Both the position numbers and the translations under genes were made by a program. A model generated the notes under the pieces. That model had not been told where the DNA came from, ran no database searches, and saw only the letters and a program-made list of their open reading frames with translations. A stretch of 64,000 nucleotides of DNA from Microcystis aeruginosa FD4 (GTDB lineage: Bacteria > Cyanobacteriota > Cyanobacteriia > Cyanobacteriales > Microcystaceae), in the NCBI RefSeq assembly GCF_009792235.1, contig NZ_CP046973.1, positions 1,860,001-1,924,000 of the forward strand. The letters run 5' to 3'. Positions 1-9,357 of this stretch are shown piece after piece (within the stretch, counting starts at the first letter, position 1; each line of letters opens with the position of its first letter).

Positions 1-1
1 C

Positions 2-481
2 TATAAACAATGGCAAGAAGATAATATCGCTCCTCAAGTGGTCTTTGAAATTCTCTCCCCTTCTAATAGCTTAGAAGAAATGGAGCGAAAACTACTCTTT
101 TATCAACGTTATGGAGTGGAAGAATACTATCTTTATGATCCAGATTCTCATAATTTTCAAGGATGGTTGAGACAGGAAGGACTATTAAGCTCTATACCTG
201 AGATCAAGGGATGGGTTAGTCCTCGGTTGGGTATCCGATTTGAATTGAGAGAAGATGGATTAGAAATTTATAGTTTAGATGGTCAGAAATTTTTAACTTC
301 TATCGAGTTATCTCAAAGGTTAGAACAAGAGCGTCTTAAAGCTGAACAAGCAAGTTTACAATTGGAACAAGAGCGTCTTAAAGCTGAACAAGCAAGTTTA
401 CAATTAGAACAAGAGCGTCTTAAAGCTGAACGTTTAGCTGAATATATCCGTTCTCTGGGAATTAATCCCGATACTTTATGA
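2..481 (+). CDS. Uma2 family endonuclease-like protein, copy 1 (5' end outside window)
   Basis: The reading frame is open from base 2, so the start lies upstream of the window. The visible part matches the C-terminal two thirds of the two downstream copies at 503 and 1154, including the EILSPS core strand with its acidic residue and the following KLLFYQRYG helix. Uma2 (DUF820) proteins have a PD-(D/E)XK nuclease fold; their cellular role is poorly known and they are strongly amplified in cyanobacteria. The C-terminus is a coiled coil made of a 14-residue unit (EQERLKAEQASLQL, 42 nt) present about 2.5 times, ending in a conserved LAEYIRSLGINPDTL tail. The downstream copy starts 22 bp later, which suggests co-transcription. 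Family assignment is firm; function is not. Confidence 0.85.
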   Translation, partial: YKQWQEDNIAPQVVFEILSPSNSLEEMERKLLFYQRYGVEEYYLYDPDSHNFQGWLRQEGLLSSIPEIKGWVSPRLGIRFELREDGLEIYSLDGQKFLTSIELSQRLEQERLKAEQASLQLEQERLKAEQASLQLEQERLKAERLAEYIRSLGINPDTL

Positions 482-502
482 ATATTTAAAGGAGTATAAA
501 TT

Positions 503-1132
503 ATGACCTTTACACCAGCTATTGATCCAGATATTGAATACCCCGATAGTGACGGTAAACCCATGGCCGATAATACCGAACAATACGAATGGATCGTTAA
601 AATTAAAGAAAATCTTGAGATTCTTTTTGCTAATTCTCCTCAGGTTTTTATTGCGGGGGATCTGCTCTGGTATCCCGTCCAAGATAAAAAAATTACCGGA
701 CCGGTTGCTCCCGATGTTATGGTAGTATTTGGTCGTCCGAAAGGAAGAAGGGGTTCCTATAAACAATGGCAAGAAGATAACATTGCTCCTCAAGTGGTCT
801 TTGAAATTCTCTCCCCTTCTAATAGCTTAGAAGAAATGGAGCGAAAACTACTCTTTTATCAACGTTATGGAGTGGAAGAATACTATCTTTATGATCCAGA
901 TTCTCATAATTTTCAAGGATGGTTGAGACAGGAAGGACTATTAAGTTCTATACCTGAGATTAAGGGATGGGTTAGTCCTCGGTTAAATATCCGATTTGAA
1001 TTGAGAGAAGATGGGTTAGAAATTTATAGTTTAGATGGTCAGAAATTTTTAACTTCTATTGAGTTATCTCAAAAAGCTGAACGTTTAGCTGAATATATCC
1101 GTTCTCTGGGAATTGATCCCGATACTTTATGA
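503..1132 (+). CDS. Uma2 family endonuclease-like protein, copy 2 (short coiled coil)
   Basis: A 209-residue protein. ATG at 503 has an AAAGGAG ribosome binding site 8 nt upstream. Putative PD-(D/E)XK residues are D71 (in APD), E101 (in FEILSPS) and K115 (in ERKLLFY). It is nearly identical to copies 1 and 3 but lacks the 14-residue EQERLKAEQASLQL unit altogether: the sequence goes from ELSQ straight to KAERLAEYIRSLG. This copy therefore shows the minimal form of the tail. The array is a tandem gene duplication, because the intergenic spacer with the ribosome binding site is repeated too. The biological role is unknown; the DNA-cleavage assignment rests on family knowledge only. Confidence 0.87.
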   Translation: MTFTPAIDPDIEYPDSDGKPMADNTEQYEWIVKIKENLEILFANSPQVFIAGDLLWYPVQDKKITGPVAPDVMVVFGRPKGRRGSYKQWQEDNIAPQVVFEILSPSNSLEEMERKLLFYQRYGVEEYYLYDPDSHNFQGWLRQEGLLSSIPEIKGWVSPRLNIRFELREDGLEIYSLDGQKFLTSIELSQKAERLAEYIRSLGIDPDTL

Positions 1133-1153
1133 ATATTTAAAGGAGCAGAAATT

Positions 1154-1825
1154 ATGACCTTTACACCAGCTATTGATCCAGATATTGAATACCCCGATAG
1201 TGACGGTAAACCCATGGCCGATAATACCGAACAATATGAATGGATCGTGAAAATCAAAGAAAATCTTGAGATTCTCTTTGCTAATTCTCCTCAGGTTTTT
1301 ATTGCGGGGGATCTCCTCTGGTATCCCGTCCAAGATAAAAAAATTACTGGACCGGTTGCTCCCGATGTTATGGTAGTATTTGGTCGTCCGAAAGGAAGAA
1401 GGGGTTCCTATAAACAATGGCAAGAAGATAATATCGCTCCTCAAGTGGTCTTTGAAATTCTCTCCCCTTCTAATAGCTTAGAAGAAATGGAGCGAAAACT
1501 ACTCTTTTATCAACGTTATGGAGTGGAAGAATACTATCTCTATGATCCAGATTCTCATAATTTTCAAGGATGGTTGAGACAGGAAGGACTATTAAGTTCT
1601 ATACCTGAGATTAAGGGATGGGTTAGTCCTCGGTTAAATATCCGATTTGAATTGAGAGAAGATGGATTAGAAATTTATAGTTTAGATGGTCAGAAATTTT
1701 TAACTTCTATTGAGTTATCTCAAAGGTTAGAACAAGCAAGTTTACAATTAGAACAAGAGCGTCTTAAAGCTGAACGTTTAGCTGAATATATCCGTTCTCT
1801 GGGAATTGATCCCGATACTTTATAA
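1154..1825 (+). CDS. Uma2 family endonuclease-like protein, copy 3
   Basis: A 223-residue protein and the third tandem copy. It starts at an ATG preceded by AAAGGAG in a spacer almost identical to the one before copy 2. The nuclease core (APD at 69-71, FEILSPS at 100-106) matches copy 2 apart from silent differences. The coiled-coil tail holds about 1.5 copies of the 14-residue unit, intermediate between copies 1 and 2. The 3' end (TATAATGACATAAG) marks the end of the array; the following 117 bp hold no gene and lead to the carotenoid oxygenase. High identity between copies implies recent duplication or ongoing gene conversion. Confidence 0.87.
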   Translation: MTFTPAIDPDIEYPDSDGKPMADNTEQYEWIVKIKENLEILFANSPQVFIAGDLLWYPVQDKKITGPVAPDVMVVFGRPKGRRGSYKQWQEDNIAPQVVFEILSPSNSLEEMERKLLFYQRYGVEEYYLYDPDSHNFQGWLRQEGLLSSIPEIKGWVSPRLNIRFELREDGLEIYSLDGQKFLTSIELSQRLEQASLQLEQERLKAERLAEYIRSLGIDPDTL

Positions 1826-1942
1826 TGACATAAGTGATGGGTTGTGACGAATACTAAATTAACTGGTAAACTGCCTAAGTTATCGTCATTAAACCTAGTC
1901 TAGGGCTATACTTAACTATGTAATCACTAAAAAAGCAAATCT

Positions 1943-3415
1943 ATGAAAGCTTGGGCAAAATCTTTAGAAAAACCAGCAGTGGAATTTTCTGAAACCCAAT
2001 TAACCCTATTATCGGGGAAAATTCCCGATGGATTGCGGGGTAGTCTCTATCGCAATGGTCCGGGGAGATTAGACAGAGGTAAGCAAAAAGTTGGTCATTG
2101 GTTTGACGGAGATGGGGCAGTTTTAGCTGTACATTTTCATGATAAGGGAGCCAGTGCCACTTATCGTTATGTTCAGACTGCTGGTTATCAGCAAGAAAGC
2201 GCCGCTAATCAATATTTATTTCCTAATTATGGCATGAATGCCCCCGGATTCTTTTGGAATAATTGGGGAAAAGAGGTAAAAAATGCCGCTAATACTTCGG
2301 TGTTAGCTTTACCCGATAAATTATTAGCTCTCTGGGAAGGGGGTTTTCCCCATAAATTAGATTTACAATCTTTAGAAACCCTAGGTTTAGATAATTTATC
2401 TAGCTTACAAGCAAAGGAAACTTTTTCCGCTCATCCTAAACTAGATTTATCCAGAGGAGAGATTTTTAATTTCGGGGTAACAATCAGTGCCAAAGTTAGT
2501 TTAAATCTCTATAAATCTGACTCCACTGGTGAAATTATCCAGAAAAACACTTTTGAGTTAGATAGATTGTCTCTGCTGCATGACTTTGTTTTAGCGGGAC
2601 AGTATCTCGTCTTTTTCGTTCCACCGATAAAAGCGGATAAATTATCGATACTGTTGGGATTTAAAACTTTTAGTGATGCCATGCAGTGGCAGCCAGAATT
2701 AGGAACAAGAATACTAATTTTTGAGCGAGATTCTCTGGAATTAGTCAGTGAAAGTGTTACAGATTCATGGTTTCAATGGCACTTCGCTAATGGTTGTGTG
2801 AATGACCAAGGCAATCTTGAAATTGTTTTTGTCCGTTATGACGACTTTAAAACTAATCAATTTTTAAAAGAAGTTGCCACGGGTGAAACCGAAACTTTAG
2901 CCATCGGAAAATTGGCAAGTATCACCATTAATCCCCTATCAGCAAAGGTGATTAATCAGGAAATTCTCTCGGATTTAAGCTGTGATTTTCCCGTGGTTTC
3001 CCCGCAACTGGTGGGACAAAAATGGCAAAATACTTTTTTAGCTGTCCATCGTCCCGATAGCGATATTCGTCGGGAAATTATCGGACTTCCTGCTTGTTAT
3101 AATCACTCCACAGGTAAGTTAACTATTGCTTATCTAGAAAATAACTGTTATGGTGGTGAACCGATTTTTGTCTGCGATGGTTTATCTCCAGAAACGGGAT
3201 GGTTAATCGTCGTGGTTTACGACGGCAATAATCACAGCAGTCAAGTGAGAATCTATGACAGTCAGCAGTTAGAAAAAGAACCCCTTTGCTGTCTGCAATT
3301 ACCCAGTGTTATCCCTCCCAGTTTTCACGGCACTTGGCAAGAAAAATCAGAAAAAGGTGCAGAAGCAATCTCAACTGAGAAAAGGGGTTTCTATTTAGAA
3401 AACGGGTTTCTTTGA
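1943..3415 (+). CDS. Carotenoid oxygenase (RPE65/CCD family, apocarotenoid-type)
   Basis: A 490-residue protein of usual length for cyanobacterial apocarotenoid oxygenases. It should cleave a polyene double bond of a carotenoid or apocarotenal with a non-heme Fe(II) held by four histidines. Candidate ligands are visible: H164 (SAHP), H213 (LLHDF), H280 (WHFANG) and the C-terminal FHGTW near residue 467. The family signatures LYRNGPG (35-41) and HWFDGDG (52-58) and the ALWEGG strand are also present. The protein has no signal peptide. The last residues (RGFYLENGFL) are encoded by a palindromic repeat that has reached the 3' end, so the native C-terminus may have been lost. A decayed second copy of the 3' end lies at 12548-13083. 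Substrate is not predictable from sequence alone. Confidence 0.88.
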   Translation: MKAWAKSLEKPAVEFSETQLTLLSGKIPDGLRGSLYRNGPGRLDRGKQKVGHWFDGDGAVLAVHFHDKGASATYRYVQTAGYQQESAANQYLFPNYGMNAPGFFWNNWGKEVKNAANTSVLALPDKLLALWEGGFPHKLDLQSLETLGLDNLSSLQAKETFSAHPKLDLSRGEIFNFGVTISAKVSLNLYKSDSTGEIIQKNTFELDRLSLLHDFVLAGQYLVFFVPPIKADKLSILLGFKTFSDAMQWQPELGTRILIFERDSLELVSESVTDSWFQWHFANGCVNDQGNLEIVFVRYDDFKTNQFLKEVATGETETLAIGKLASITINPLSAKVINQEILSDLSCDFPVVSPQLVGQKWQNTFLAVHRPDSDIRREIIGLPACYNHSTGKLTIAYLENNCYGGEPIFVCDGLSPETGWLIVVVYDGNNHSSQVRIYDSQQLEKEPLCCLQLPSVIPPSFHGTWQEKSEKGAEAISTEKRGFYLENGFL

Positions 3416-3458
3416 GAAACTATTTAGAAAACGGGTTTCTTCGAGAAACCCGTTTTCT
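3397..3458. repeat. Palindromic repeat, copy 1 (1.5 units)
   Basis: A half unit at 3397 overlaps the end of the carotenoid oxygenase coding sequence. A full hairpin at 3426-3458 has perfect 15-bp arms (AGAAAACGGGTTTCT and its complement) and a 3-nt loop. The same hairpin recurs at 4576 and 9091. It may act as an mRNA 3' hairpin, but there is no T-tract. Confidence 0.85.
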
Positions 3459-3558
3459 GGAGAACGGTTGAAGATTTAATCAATTGGTTAAATACTTTAA
3501 CTGCTTAGTTCTTATGTTAGCGTTCGCCTTCTGACAACAACCCACTAAAATTGTCATA

Positions 3559-4566
3559 ATGAAACAACCAACCGCCAATTATGATGAACCCTGGAAAGAA
3601 GCATTAACCGAGTATTTTGAGGCATTTTTACATTTCTTCTTTCCCGAAGTTCACCAATTGATTGATTGGACAAAAATTCCCGAATCTCTGGAAAAAGAAC
3701 TCAAACGGATTACCGCTTCAGCAAAGACAAAAAAACGTTTCGCTGACAAACTCTATAAAGTTTGGTTACTCAGGGGTGAAGAAGTCTGGATTTTGATTCA
3801 TATTGAAATTCAAAGTCAATACGAAGAAAATTTCCCTCAGAGGATGTATATTTATAACTATCGGGCCTTTGATTTGTATCAGAAACCGGTTATCAGTCTC
3901 GCTATATTAGGAGATGAACGAGTAAATTGGCGACCAGATTCCTATAATTATACCATTGCTGGCTGTGAAGTCAGCCTCAAATTCCCAACGGTTAAATTAC
4001 TGGACTATGAGGAAAGCTGGTCAGAACTAGAAGCAAGTAGCAATCCCTTTGCTATAATCGTCATGGCACACCTGAAAACAAAAGCGACTACTGGGAAGCT
4101 GCCAGAACGGGAACAGTGGAAGTGGAGGTTAATCAGGGGATTATATGAAAAGGAGTTCGAGAGGGAACAGATAATTAAACTGTTTGAAATCATCGACAAT
4201 ATGATGACTTTATCCTCTGAATTACAGTCAAGTTTAGAAAGTAAAATTAAACAATTTGAGGAGGAAAGAACCATGCCTTTATTAAGTAATATGGAGTTAC
4301 GGGGGATAGAACAGGGTAAGGAAATTGGGAAGGAAATTGGGAAGGAAATTGGGAAGGAAATTGGGAAGGAAATTGGAGCGTTAGAAAAAAGCCGCGATGA
4401 CATAAAAACAGTTTTAACTGTGCGGTTTGGACAAATTTCTTCAGAAATTGAAGAGATAATCGGCAAAATGACTAACCCTACTATCTTAGAAGAGCTACTA
4501 AAATTAGCAGCTACCGCTCATTCTCTCGCAGAATTTAAACAGTCTTTGGCAAAAATACAATCCTAG
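3559..4566 (+). CDS. Rpn-like PD-(D/E)XK nuclease / transposase-related protein, copy A
   Basis: A 335-residue protein. Its N-terminal half (KKRFADKLYKVW...WILIHIEIQSQ) matches the Rpn (recombination-promoting nuclease) / putative transposase group common in cyanobacteria. Candidate active-site residues are D63, E83 and Q85 in an IEIQ strand. The region around 245-280 carries six consecutive GKEI/GKEIG units from a 12-nt repeat, followed by a helical C-terminus like that of DUF4351-type proteins (VRFGQISSEIEEIIGKM). A paralogue at 11094 has only two such units. ATG at 3559 was chosen because it opens the conserved (Q/T)xTANYDExWKEAL N-terminus. No terminal inverted repeats flank it, so it is not itself an insertion sequence. 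Function in vivo is unknown. Confidence 0.78.
   Translation: MKQPTANYDEPWKEALTEYFEAFLHFFFPEVHQLIDWTKIPESLEKELKRITASAKTKKRFADKLYKVWLLRGEEVWILIHIEIQSQYEENFPQRMYIYNYRAFDLYQKPVISLAILGDERVNWRPDSYNYTIAGCEVSLKFPTVKLLDYEESWSELEASSNPFAIIVMAHLKTKATTGKLPEREQWKWRLIRGLYEKEFEREQIIKLFEIIDNMMTLSSELQSSLESKIKQFEEERTMPLLSNMELRGIEQGKEIGKEIGKEIGKEIGKEIGALEKSRDDIKTVLTVRFGQISSEIEEIIGKMTNPTILEELLKLAATAHSLAEFKQSLAKIQS
4324..4377 (+). repeat. In-frame 12-nt repeat encoding GKEI units
   Basis: The unit GGGAAGGAAATT is repeated inside the coding sequence and gives GKEIGKEIG. Being a multiple of three, unit gain or loss keeps the frame. The paralogue at 11094 has two units. Confidence 0.9.
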
Positions 4567-4575
4567 AACTTCTTT

Positions 4576-4608
4576 AGAAAACGGGTTTCTTTGAGAAACC
4601 CGTTTTCT
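4576..4608. repeat. Palindromic repeat, copy 2
   Basis: This is the same 15-bp-arm hairpin as at 3426, here with loop TTG. It lies 9 bp after the Rpn-like gene. It is a likely 3' hairpin or a small mobile palindrome. Confidence 0.85.
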
Positions 4609-4700
4609 GGTAATAAATGTTAATTTCTGTTACAGGGGTCTTGAAAAATTGGCGCTTGTTGGGCTAAAACTGTTAGCAATAAACCTTTGCAGTTAATGTC

Positions 4701-7700
4701 ATGACTTCTACCCTGTTGCCGATTCTTCCTGCTGTTGACGATATTTTGTTTAATTTCGCTCAATCTGATGATTTTTGGGCTAATTGGCCAACTGCTTTTG
4801 GCACAAGCTATGATGTGGTTAAGGCAACAGAATTACGAAATCAGTGGCAAAGTCGAAATTTCAGTCAACTTCCCCCAATTGAGGTACTCAGTGGCGAAGT
4901 TTTAGGGACAGCGAAGGGTGCTTATGGGGTTAGCACTAATAAAATTTATCTATCAGAATCTTTTTTGAATGTTGCTTCCTCAGAATCGCTAGTTAAGGTA
5001 ATTTTAGAAGAAATTGGGCATTATGTGGATGCTCAAATTAATCCGGTGGATAGCGCGGGAGATGAGGGAGCAATTTTTGCAGAGTTGGTGCAGGGAAATA
5101 GTCTGGATGTGGCAACCTTAGAGGCTTTACGAGAAGAGAATGACCAGACAACAATTATAGTAAATGGCGAAATTATTCAAGTAGAACAGGCAAATTTTAC
5201 GGGGACTAATGGGAATGATAATATTACGGGAACTACTGAGAATGATAATATTTCTGGGTTAGATGGAAATGATACTTTAAGTGGTTTGGGGGGAAATGAC
5301 GAACTTTATGGTGGTAATGGTAATGATGTCCTCAATGGTGATACAGGAGATGATTACTTTACCAATGATGGAGGTAATGACACGATAAATGGTGGTAATG
5401 GGATTGATCGCTATGAGGTTGACTACAGTAGTGCTAGTAGTGGTTTAACCATGACCTACAATACCGCTACCGGGAGTGGGACGATTACTGTCGGTACAGA
5501 AACTGATACCTTTACTTCGATTGAGGATTTTAACGGGTTTAAGGGAACTGAGTATAATGATGTCATTTTTGGCGGGACAGAAAGTGAATTTTATTATTAT
5601 TATACTGGACTCAAAGGTGGAGGTGGTAACGACACCATTTCAGGTAATGCTGGTGATGACGAAATTTATGGAGAAGATGGCAATGATGTCCTCAATGGGG
5701 GTGCTGATAATGATGCACTTTATGGTGGTAGTGGGAATGATCTCCTCAATGGTGATGCAGGAGATGATTACTTTACCAATGATGACGGTAATGACACGAT
5801 AAATGGTGGTAGTGGGATTGATCGCTATGAGGCTGACTACAGCTATGCTAGTAGCGGTTTAACCATGACCTACAATACCGCTACCGGGAGTGGGACGATT
5901 ACTGTTGGTACGGAAACTGATACCTTTACCTCAATTGAGAGTTTTGAAGGGTTTAAGGGAACTGAGTATAATGATGTCATTTTTGGCGGGACAGAAAGTG
6001 AATTTTATTATTATTATGGTGGACTCAAAGGTGGAGGTGGTAACGACACCATTTCAGGTAATGCTGGTGATGACGAAATTTATGGAGAGGATGGGAGTGA
6101 TGTCCTCAATGGTGATGTAGGGAATGATAGCCTTTTTGGTGGCAATGGGAATGATGTCCTCAATGGTGATGTAGGGAATGATGTCCTCAATGGTGATGTA
6201 GGGAATGACACGATAAATGGTGGTGGTGGTAGTGATAGATATCAGGCTGACTACAGCTATGGTAGTAGTGGTTTAACCATGACCTACGACACCGCTACCG
6301 CGAGTGGGACGATTACTGTCGGCACGGAAACTGATACCTTTACTTCGATTGAGAGTTTTGGCCAGACTTCTCCATTTAAGGGAACTGAGTATAATGATGT
6401 TATCTTTGGCGGGATAGAAGGAAATAGACTCTCTGGTGGAGGTGGTAACGACACCATTTCAGGTAATGCTAGTGATGACGAAATTTATGGAGAGGATGGG
6501 AATGATGTCCTCAATGGGGGTGCTGGTTATGATGATCTTTCTGGTGGTAATGGGAATGACACCCTACAAGGAACAGATGGCGGTACAGGAGAATCTGATG
6601 ATTTAGTAGGAGATTCAGGAAACGATCGCTTTATCCTTGGAGATACGACAAGGGTCTTCTATGATGACGGTTTTTCAACTACTCAAGGTACTAGCGACTA
6701 CGCGATAATCTATGACTTTAACCCCACTGATGACACAATTCAACTACGGGGTTCAAGTGGTGACTATCTGTTAACGGTTGATGGTTATCATACTAATCTC
6801 TACATCAACAAACCAGGAAACGAAGCAGATGAACTGATTGCTTATATCATTGAGCAAACAGCATTAAGTCTAACTGCTAGTTATTTTAGCTATGTTTCTA
6901 GTCCGACTCTTCCCAGTATTACTCTTGCAGTTTCTCCCAGTAGTGTTACTGAAGATGGGACAGCTAATATGGTTTATACCTTCACTCGCAGTGGAGTAAC
7001 AACCGATGCTTTAACCGTCAACTACACCATCGGTGGGACAGCTACCAACGGGACAGACTACACATCTATTCCCACCAGTGTCACCTTTGCTGCTAATTCA
7101 GCGACTGCGACTTTAATAGTTGACCCCACTGCTGACACAACAGTTGAATCTGATGAAACCGTCGCTTTAACTCTTGCGACCGGGACAGGTTATACAGTAG
7201 GTACTCCTAATACAGCTACGGGAACAATTACCAATGATGATACCAGTGTCACCCTAGCGGTTTCTCCCAGTAGTGTGACAGAAGACGGGACAGCTAACTT
7301 AGTCTATACCTTCACCCGTTCTGGTGTAACAACAAATGCTTTAACCGTCAATTACACCCTCGGAGGGACAGCTACTCTTAATACCGACTACACTCGTACA
7401 GGGACTACCAATACAGTCACCTTCGCAGCTAATTCAGCGACTGCGACTGTAACAGTTGACCCCACTCCTGATACTACAGTTGAAAACAATGAAACCGTCG
7501 CTTTAACTCTTGCGACCGGGACAGGTTATACAGTAGGTACTCCTAATACAGCTACGGGAACAATTAATAATGATGATACCAGTGTCACTCTTGCTGTTTC
7601 TCCCAGTAGTGTGACAGAAGATGGGACAACCAACTTAGTCTATACCTTTACTCGTTCTGGTGTAACAACCAATGCTTTAACCGTCAATTACACCCTCGGA

Positions 7701-9083
7701 GGGACAGCAACCCTCAATACCGATTACACTCGTACAGGGACTACCAATACTGTCACCTTCGCAGCCGGTTCATCCACTGCTACCGTAATAGTTGACCCCA
7801 CTGCTGACACTACAGTTGAATCTGATGAAACCGTCATTTTAACCCTCGCGTCTGGGACAGGTTATACAGTAGGTACTCCTAATACAGCTACGGGAACAAT
7901 TACCAATGATGATAGCACTGTCACCTCGCAACTCTCCATCAACGACATCACCGTGGTGGAAGGTCAAAATAATAATGCAATCCTCACTGTTACTGTCAAT
8001 AACCCCAATCCACAACAAATTACTGTCAACTATACCACTGCACCCATTGATGCTACCGCCAATGTAGATTACACTAGCCAGACAGGAACCCTCACCATTG
8101 CACCTAATACTTCCACCGCTAGTATTAGCATTCCCATCCTCAATGATAATCTCAATGAACCGGATGAAGTCTTTACCGTAACCCTGTCAAATCCCGTTAA
8201 TGCTACCATCAATCCCGACGAAGCAATTGGACAAGTAATTATTACTGACACCCTACAAAGCGCAATTACTCGCACCTTACCCAATAATGTCGAAAACCTC
8301 AGACTAATTGGCACTAATAATATTAACGGTACAGGTAACGCTGGTGACAATAAAATTACCGGAAATAGCGGTAACAATATCCTCGCTGGTGCTAATGGCA
8401 ACGATATTTACTGCTTCAATGCTTCAACCCTATTAGGAAGCGATACCATCCAAGAAACTACCACCGGCGGTATCGATACCCTCGACTTTACCTGGACAAA
8501 TACCGCAGTAAGAGTTAACTTAGGTGTTACTACAAATCAAACCGTCGTCACCAATAATCTAAAATTGACTTTTTCGGCAAATAACACCATCGAAAATATT
8601 ATTAGCGATAGCGGTAATGACCGGCTAACCGGGAATAGCCTTAATAATACTCTAACTGGCGGTGGTGGTAACGATCAATTAACCGGTCAAGACGGAAACG
8701 ATAGTTTAATTGGTGGTTCCGGCGATGATTTACTCACTGGTGGTAATGGTAGCGATAACTTTATCTTCAATAGTAGTAATTTAGGCATCGATGCCATCAG
8801 CGATTTCACCCCAGGCAGTGATAAAATAGTATTAAGTAAAGCTATCTTTACTGCCTTACAAAGTAGCATTGGCAATGGCTTCAGTCAACCGGCTGAATTT
8901 GCCAGCATCGATGACGATGATTTAGTCGCCACTAGCAGCGCTTTTATCGTTTACAGTACCAGCAGTGGCAGTATCTACTACAATCAAAATGGTAGTGCTG
9001 CTGGCTTAGGAGGTGGCTTTGAATTTGCCAACTTGTTGACTGTTTCTACCCTGATACCGGCTGATTTCGCACTGATAAATTAA
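4701..9083 (+). CDS. Large RTX / Calx-beta repeat exoprotein
   Basis: A 1460-residue, acidic, Gly/Asp/Asn-rich protein without an N-terminal signal peptide, as expected for type I secretion. Residues 1-160 form a module with VILEEIGHYVDAQ and a nearby DEGAIFAELVQG, a degenerate HExxH-like helix found at the start of other cyanobacterial RTX proteins. RTX nonapeptides (GGxGxDxLxG) fill about 165-640. They include three near-identical blocks of about 95 residues with a YYYY stretch and DTFTSIE(S/D)F. Three Calx-beta domains begin near 733, 848 and 960 (AVSPSSVTEDGT) and a divergent fourth near 1073. A second RTX block (about 1200-1360) precedes a C-terminal domain typical of type I substrates. 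It is probably a Ca-dependent surface or matrix protein; any protease activity of the N-terminus is speculative. No secretion genes are adjacent. Confidence 0.88.
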   Translation: MTSTLLPILPAVDDILFNFAQSDDFWANWPTAFGTSYDVVKATELRNQWQSRNFSQLPPIEVLSGEVLGTAKGAYGVSTNKIYLSESFLNVASSESLVKVILEEIGHYVDAQINPVDSAGDEGAIFAELVQGNSLDVATLEALREENDQTTIIVNGEIIQVEQANFTGTNGNDNITGTTENDNISGLDGNDTLSGLGGNDELYGGNGNDVLNGDTGDDYFTNDGGNDTINGGNGIDRYEVDYSSASSGLTMTYNTATGSGTITVGTETDTFTSIEDFNGFKGTEYNDVIFGGTESEFYYYYTGLKGGGGNDTISGNAGDDEIYGEDGNDVLNGGADNDALYGGSGNDLLNGDAGDDYFTNDDGNDTINGGSGIDRYEADYSYASSGLTMTYNTATGSGTITVGTETDTFTSIESFEGFKGTEYNDVIFGGTESEFYYYYGGLKGGGGNDTISGNAGDDEIYGEDGSDVLNGDVGNDSLFGGNGNDVLNGDVGNDVLNGDVGNDTINGGGGSDRYQADYSYGSSGLTMTYDTATASGTITVGTETDTFTSIESFGQTSPFKGTEYNDVIFGGIEGNRLSGGGGNDTISGNASDDEIYGEDGNDVLNGGAGYDDLSGGNGNDTLQGTDGGTGESDDLVGDSGNDRFILGDTTRVFYDDGFSTTQGTSDYAIIYDFNPTDDTIQLRGSSGDYLLTVDGYHTNLYINKPGNEADELIAYIIEQTALSLTASYFSYVSSPTLPSITLAVSPSSVTEDGTANMVYTFTRSGVTTDALTVNYTIGGTATNGTDYTSIPTSVTFAANSATATLIVDPTADTTVESDETVALTLATGTGYTVGTPNTATGTITNDDTSVTLAVSPSSVTEDGTANLVYTFTRSGVTTNALTVNYTLGGTATLNTDYTRTGTTNTVTFAANSATATVTVDPTPDTTVENNETVALTLATGTGYTVGTPNTATGTINNDDTSVTLAVSPSSVTEDGTTNLVYTFTRSGVTTNALTVNYTLGGTATLNTDYTRTGTTNTVTFAAGSSTATVIVDPTADTTVESDETVILTLASGTGYTVGTPNTATGTITNDDSTVTSQLSINDITVVEGQNNNAILTVTVNNPNPQQITVNYTTAPIDATANVDYTSQTGTLTIAPNTSTASISIPILNDNLNEPDEVFTVTLSNPVNATINPDEAIGQVIITDTLQSAITRTLPNNVENLRLIGTNNINGTGNAGDNKITGNSGNNILAGANGNDIYCFNASTLLGSDTIQETTTGGIDTLDFTWTNTAVRVNLGVTTNQTVVTNNLKLTFSANNTIENIISDSGNDRLTGNSLNNTLTGGGGNDQLTGQDGNDSLIGGSGDDLLTGGNGSDNFIFNSSNLGIDAISDFTPGSDKIVLSKAIFTALQSSIGNGFSQPAEFASIDDDDLVATSSAFIVYSTSSGSIYYNQNGSAAGLGGGFEFANLLTVSTLIPADFALIN

Positions 9084-9090
9084 CCTAGCC

Positions 9091-9135
9091 ACACAGAGAA
9101 AACGGGTTTCTCGGAGAAACCCGTTTTCTCTGTGT
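9091..9135. repeat. Palindromic repeat, copy 3 (extended, possible terminator)
   Basis: The stem is 21 bp (ACACAGAGAAAACGGGTTTCT and its complement) with loop CGG, placed 8 bp after the RTX gene. It shares its core with the hairpins at 3426 and 4576. It could protect or end the RTX mRNA, though no T-run follows. Confidence 0.82.
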
Positions 9136-9357
9136 TAAACCTTCCCAAATCCGGGCTGCACAATTTTAGGTATGTCAATCTACTGGACTGACACACTAGG
9201 TTTTGAGATTGCTTCGCGGGTATTTTCGTGAAGTTAGTTAAGTTATCGCTTCGATTGCCCGCTCGCAATGACACTTAGAGATTTTCACGCTGCACAAATT
9301 TAGCTGAAAGGTCTACTACTAGTTGTATTGGAGAGCTTTACAGGCAAGATGCCTGTG

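Noticed and set aside
5476..6120. Long plus-strand frames inside the RTX gene (rich in M, S, V)
   Set aside because: They are shifted readings of the glycine/aspartate repeats of the RTX gene and have no start signal or family pattern.
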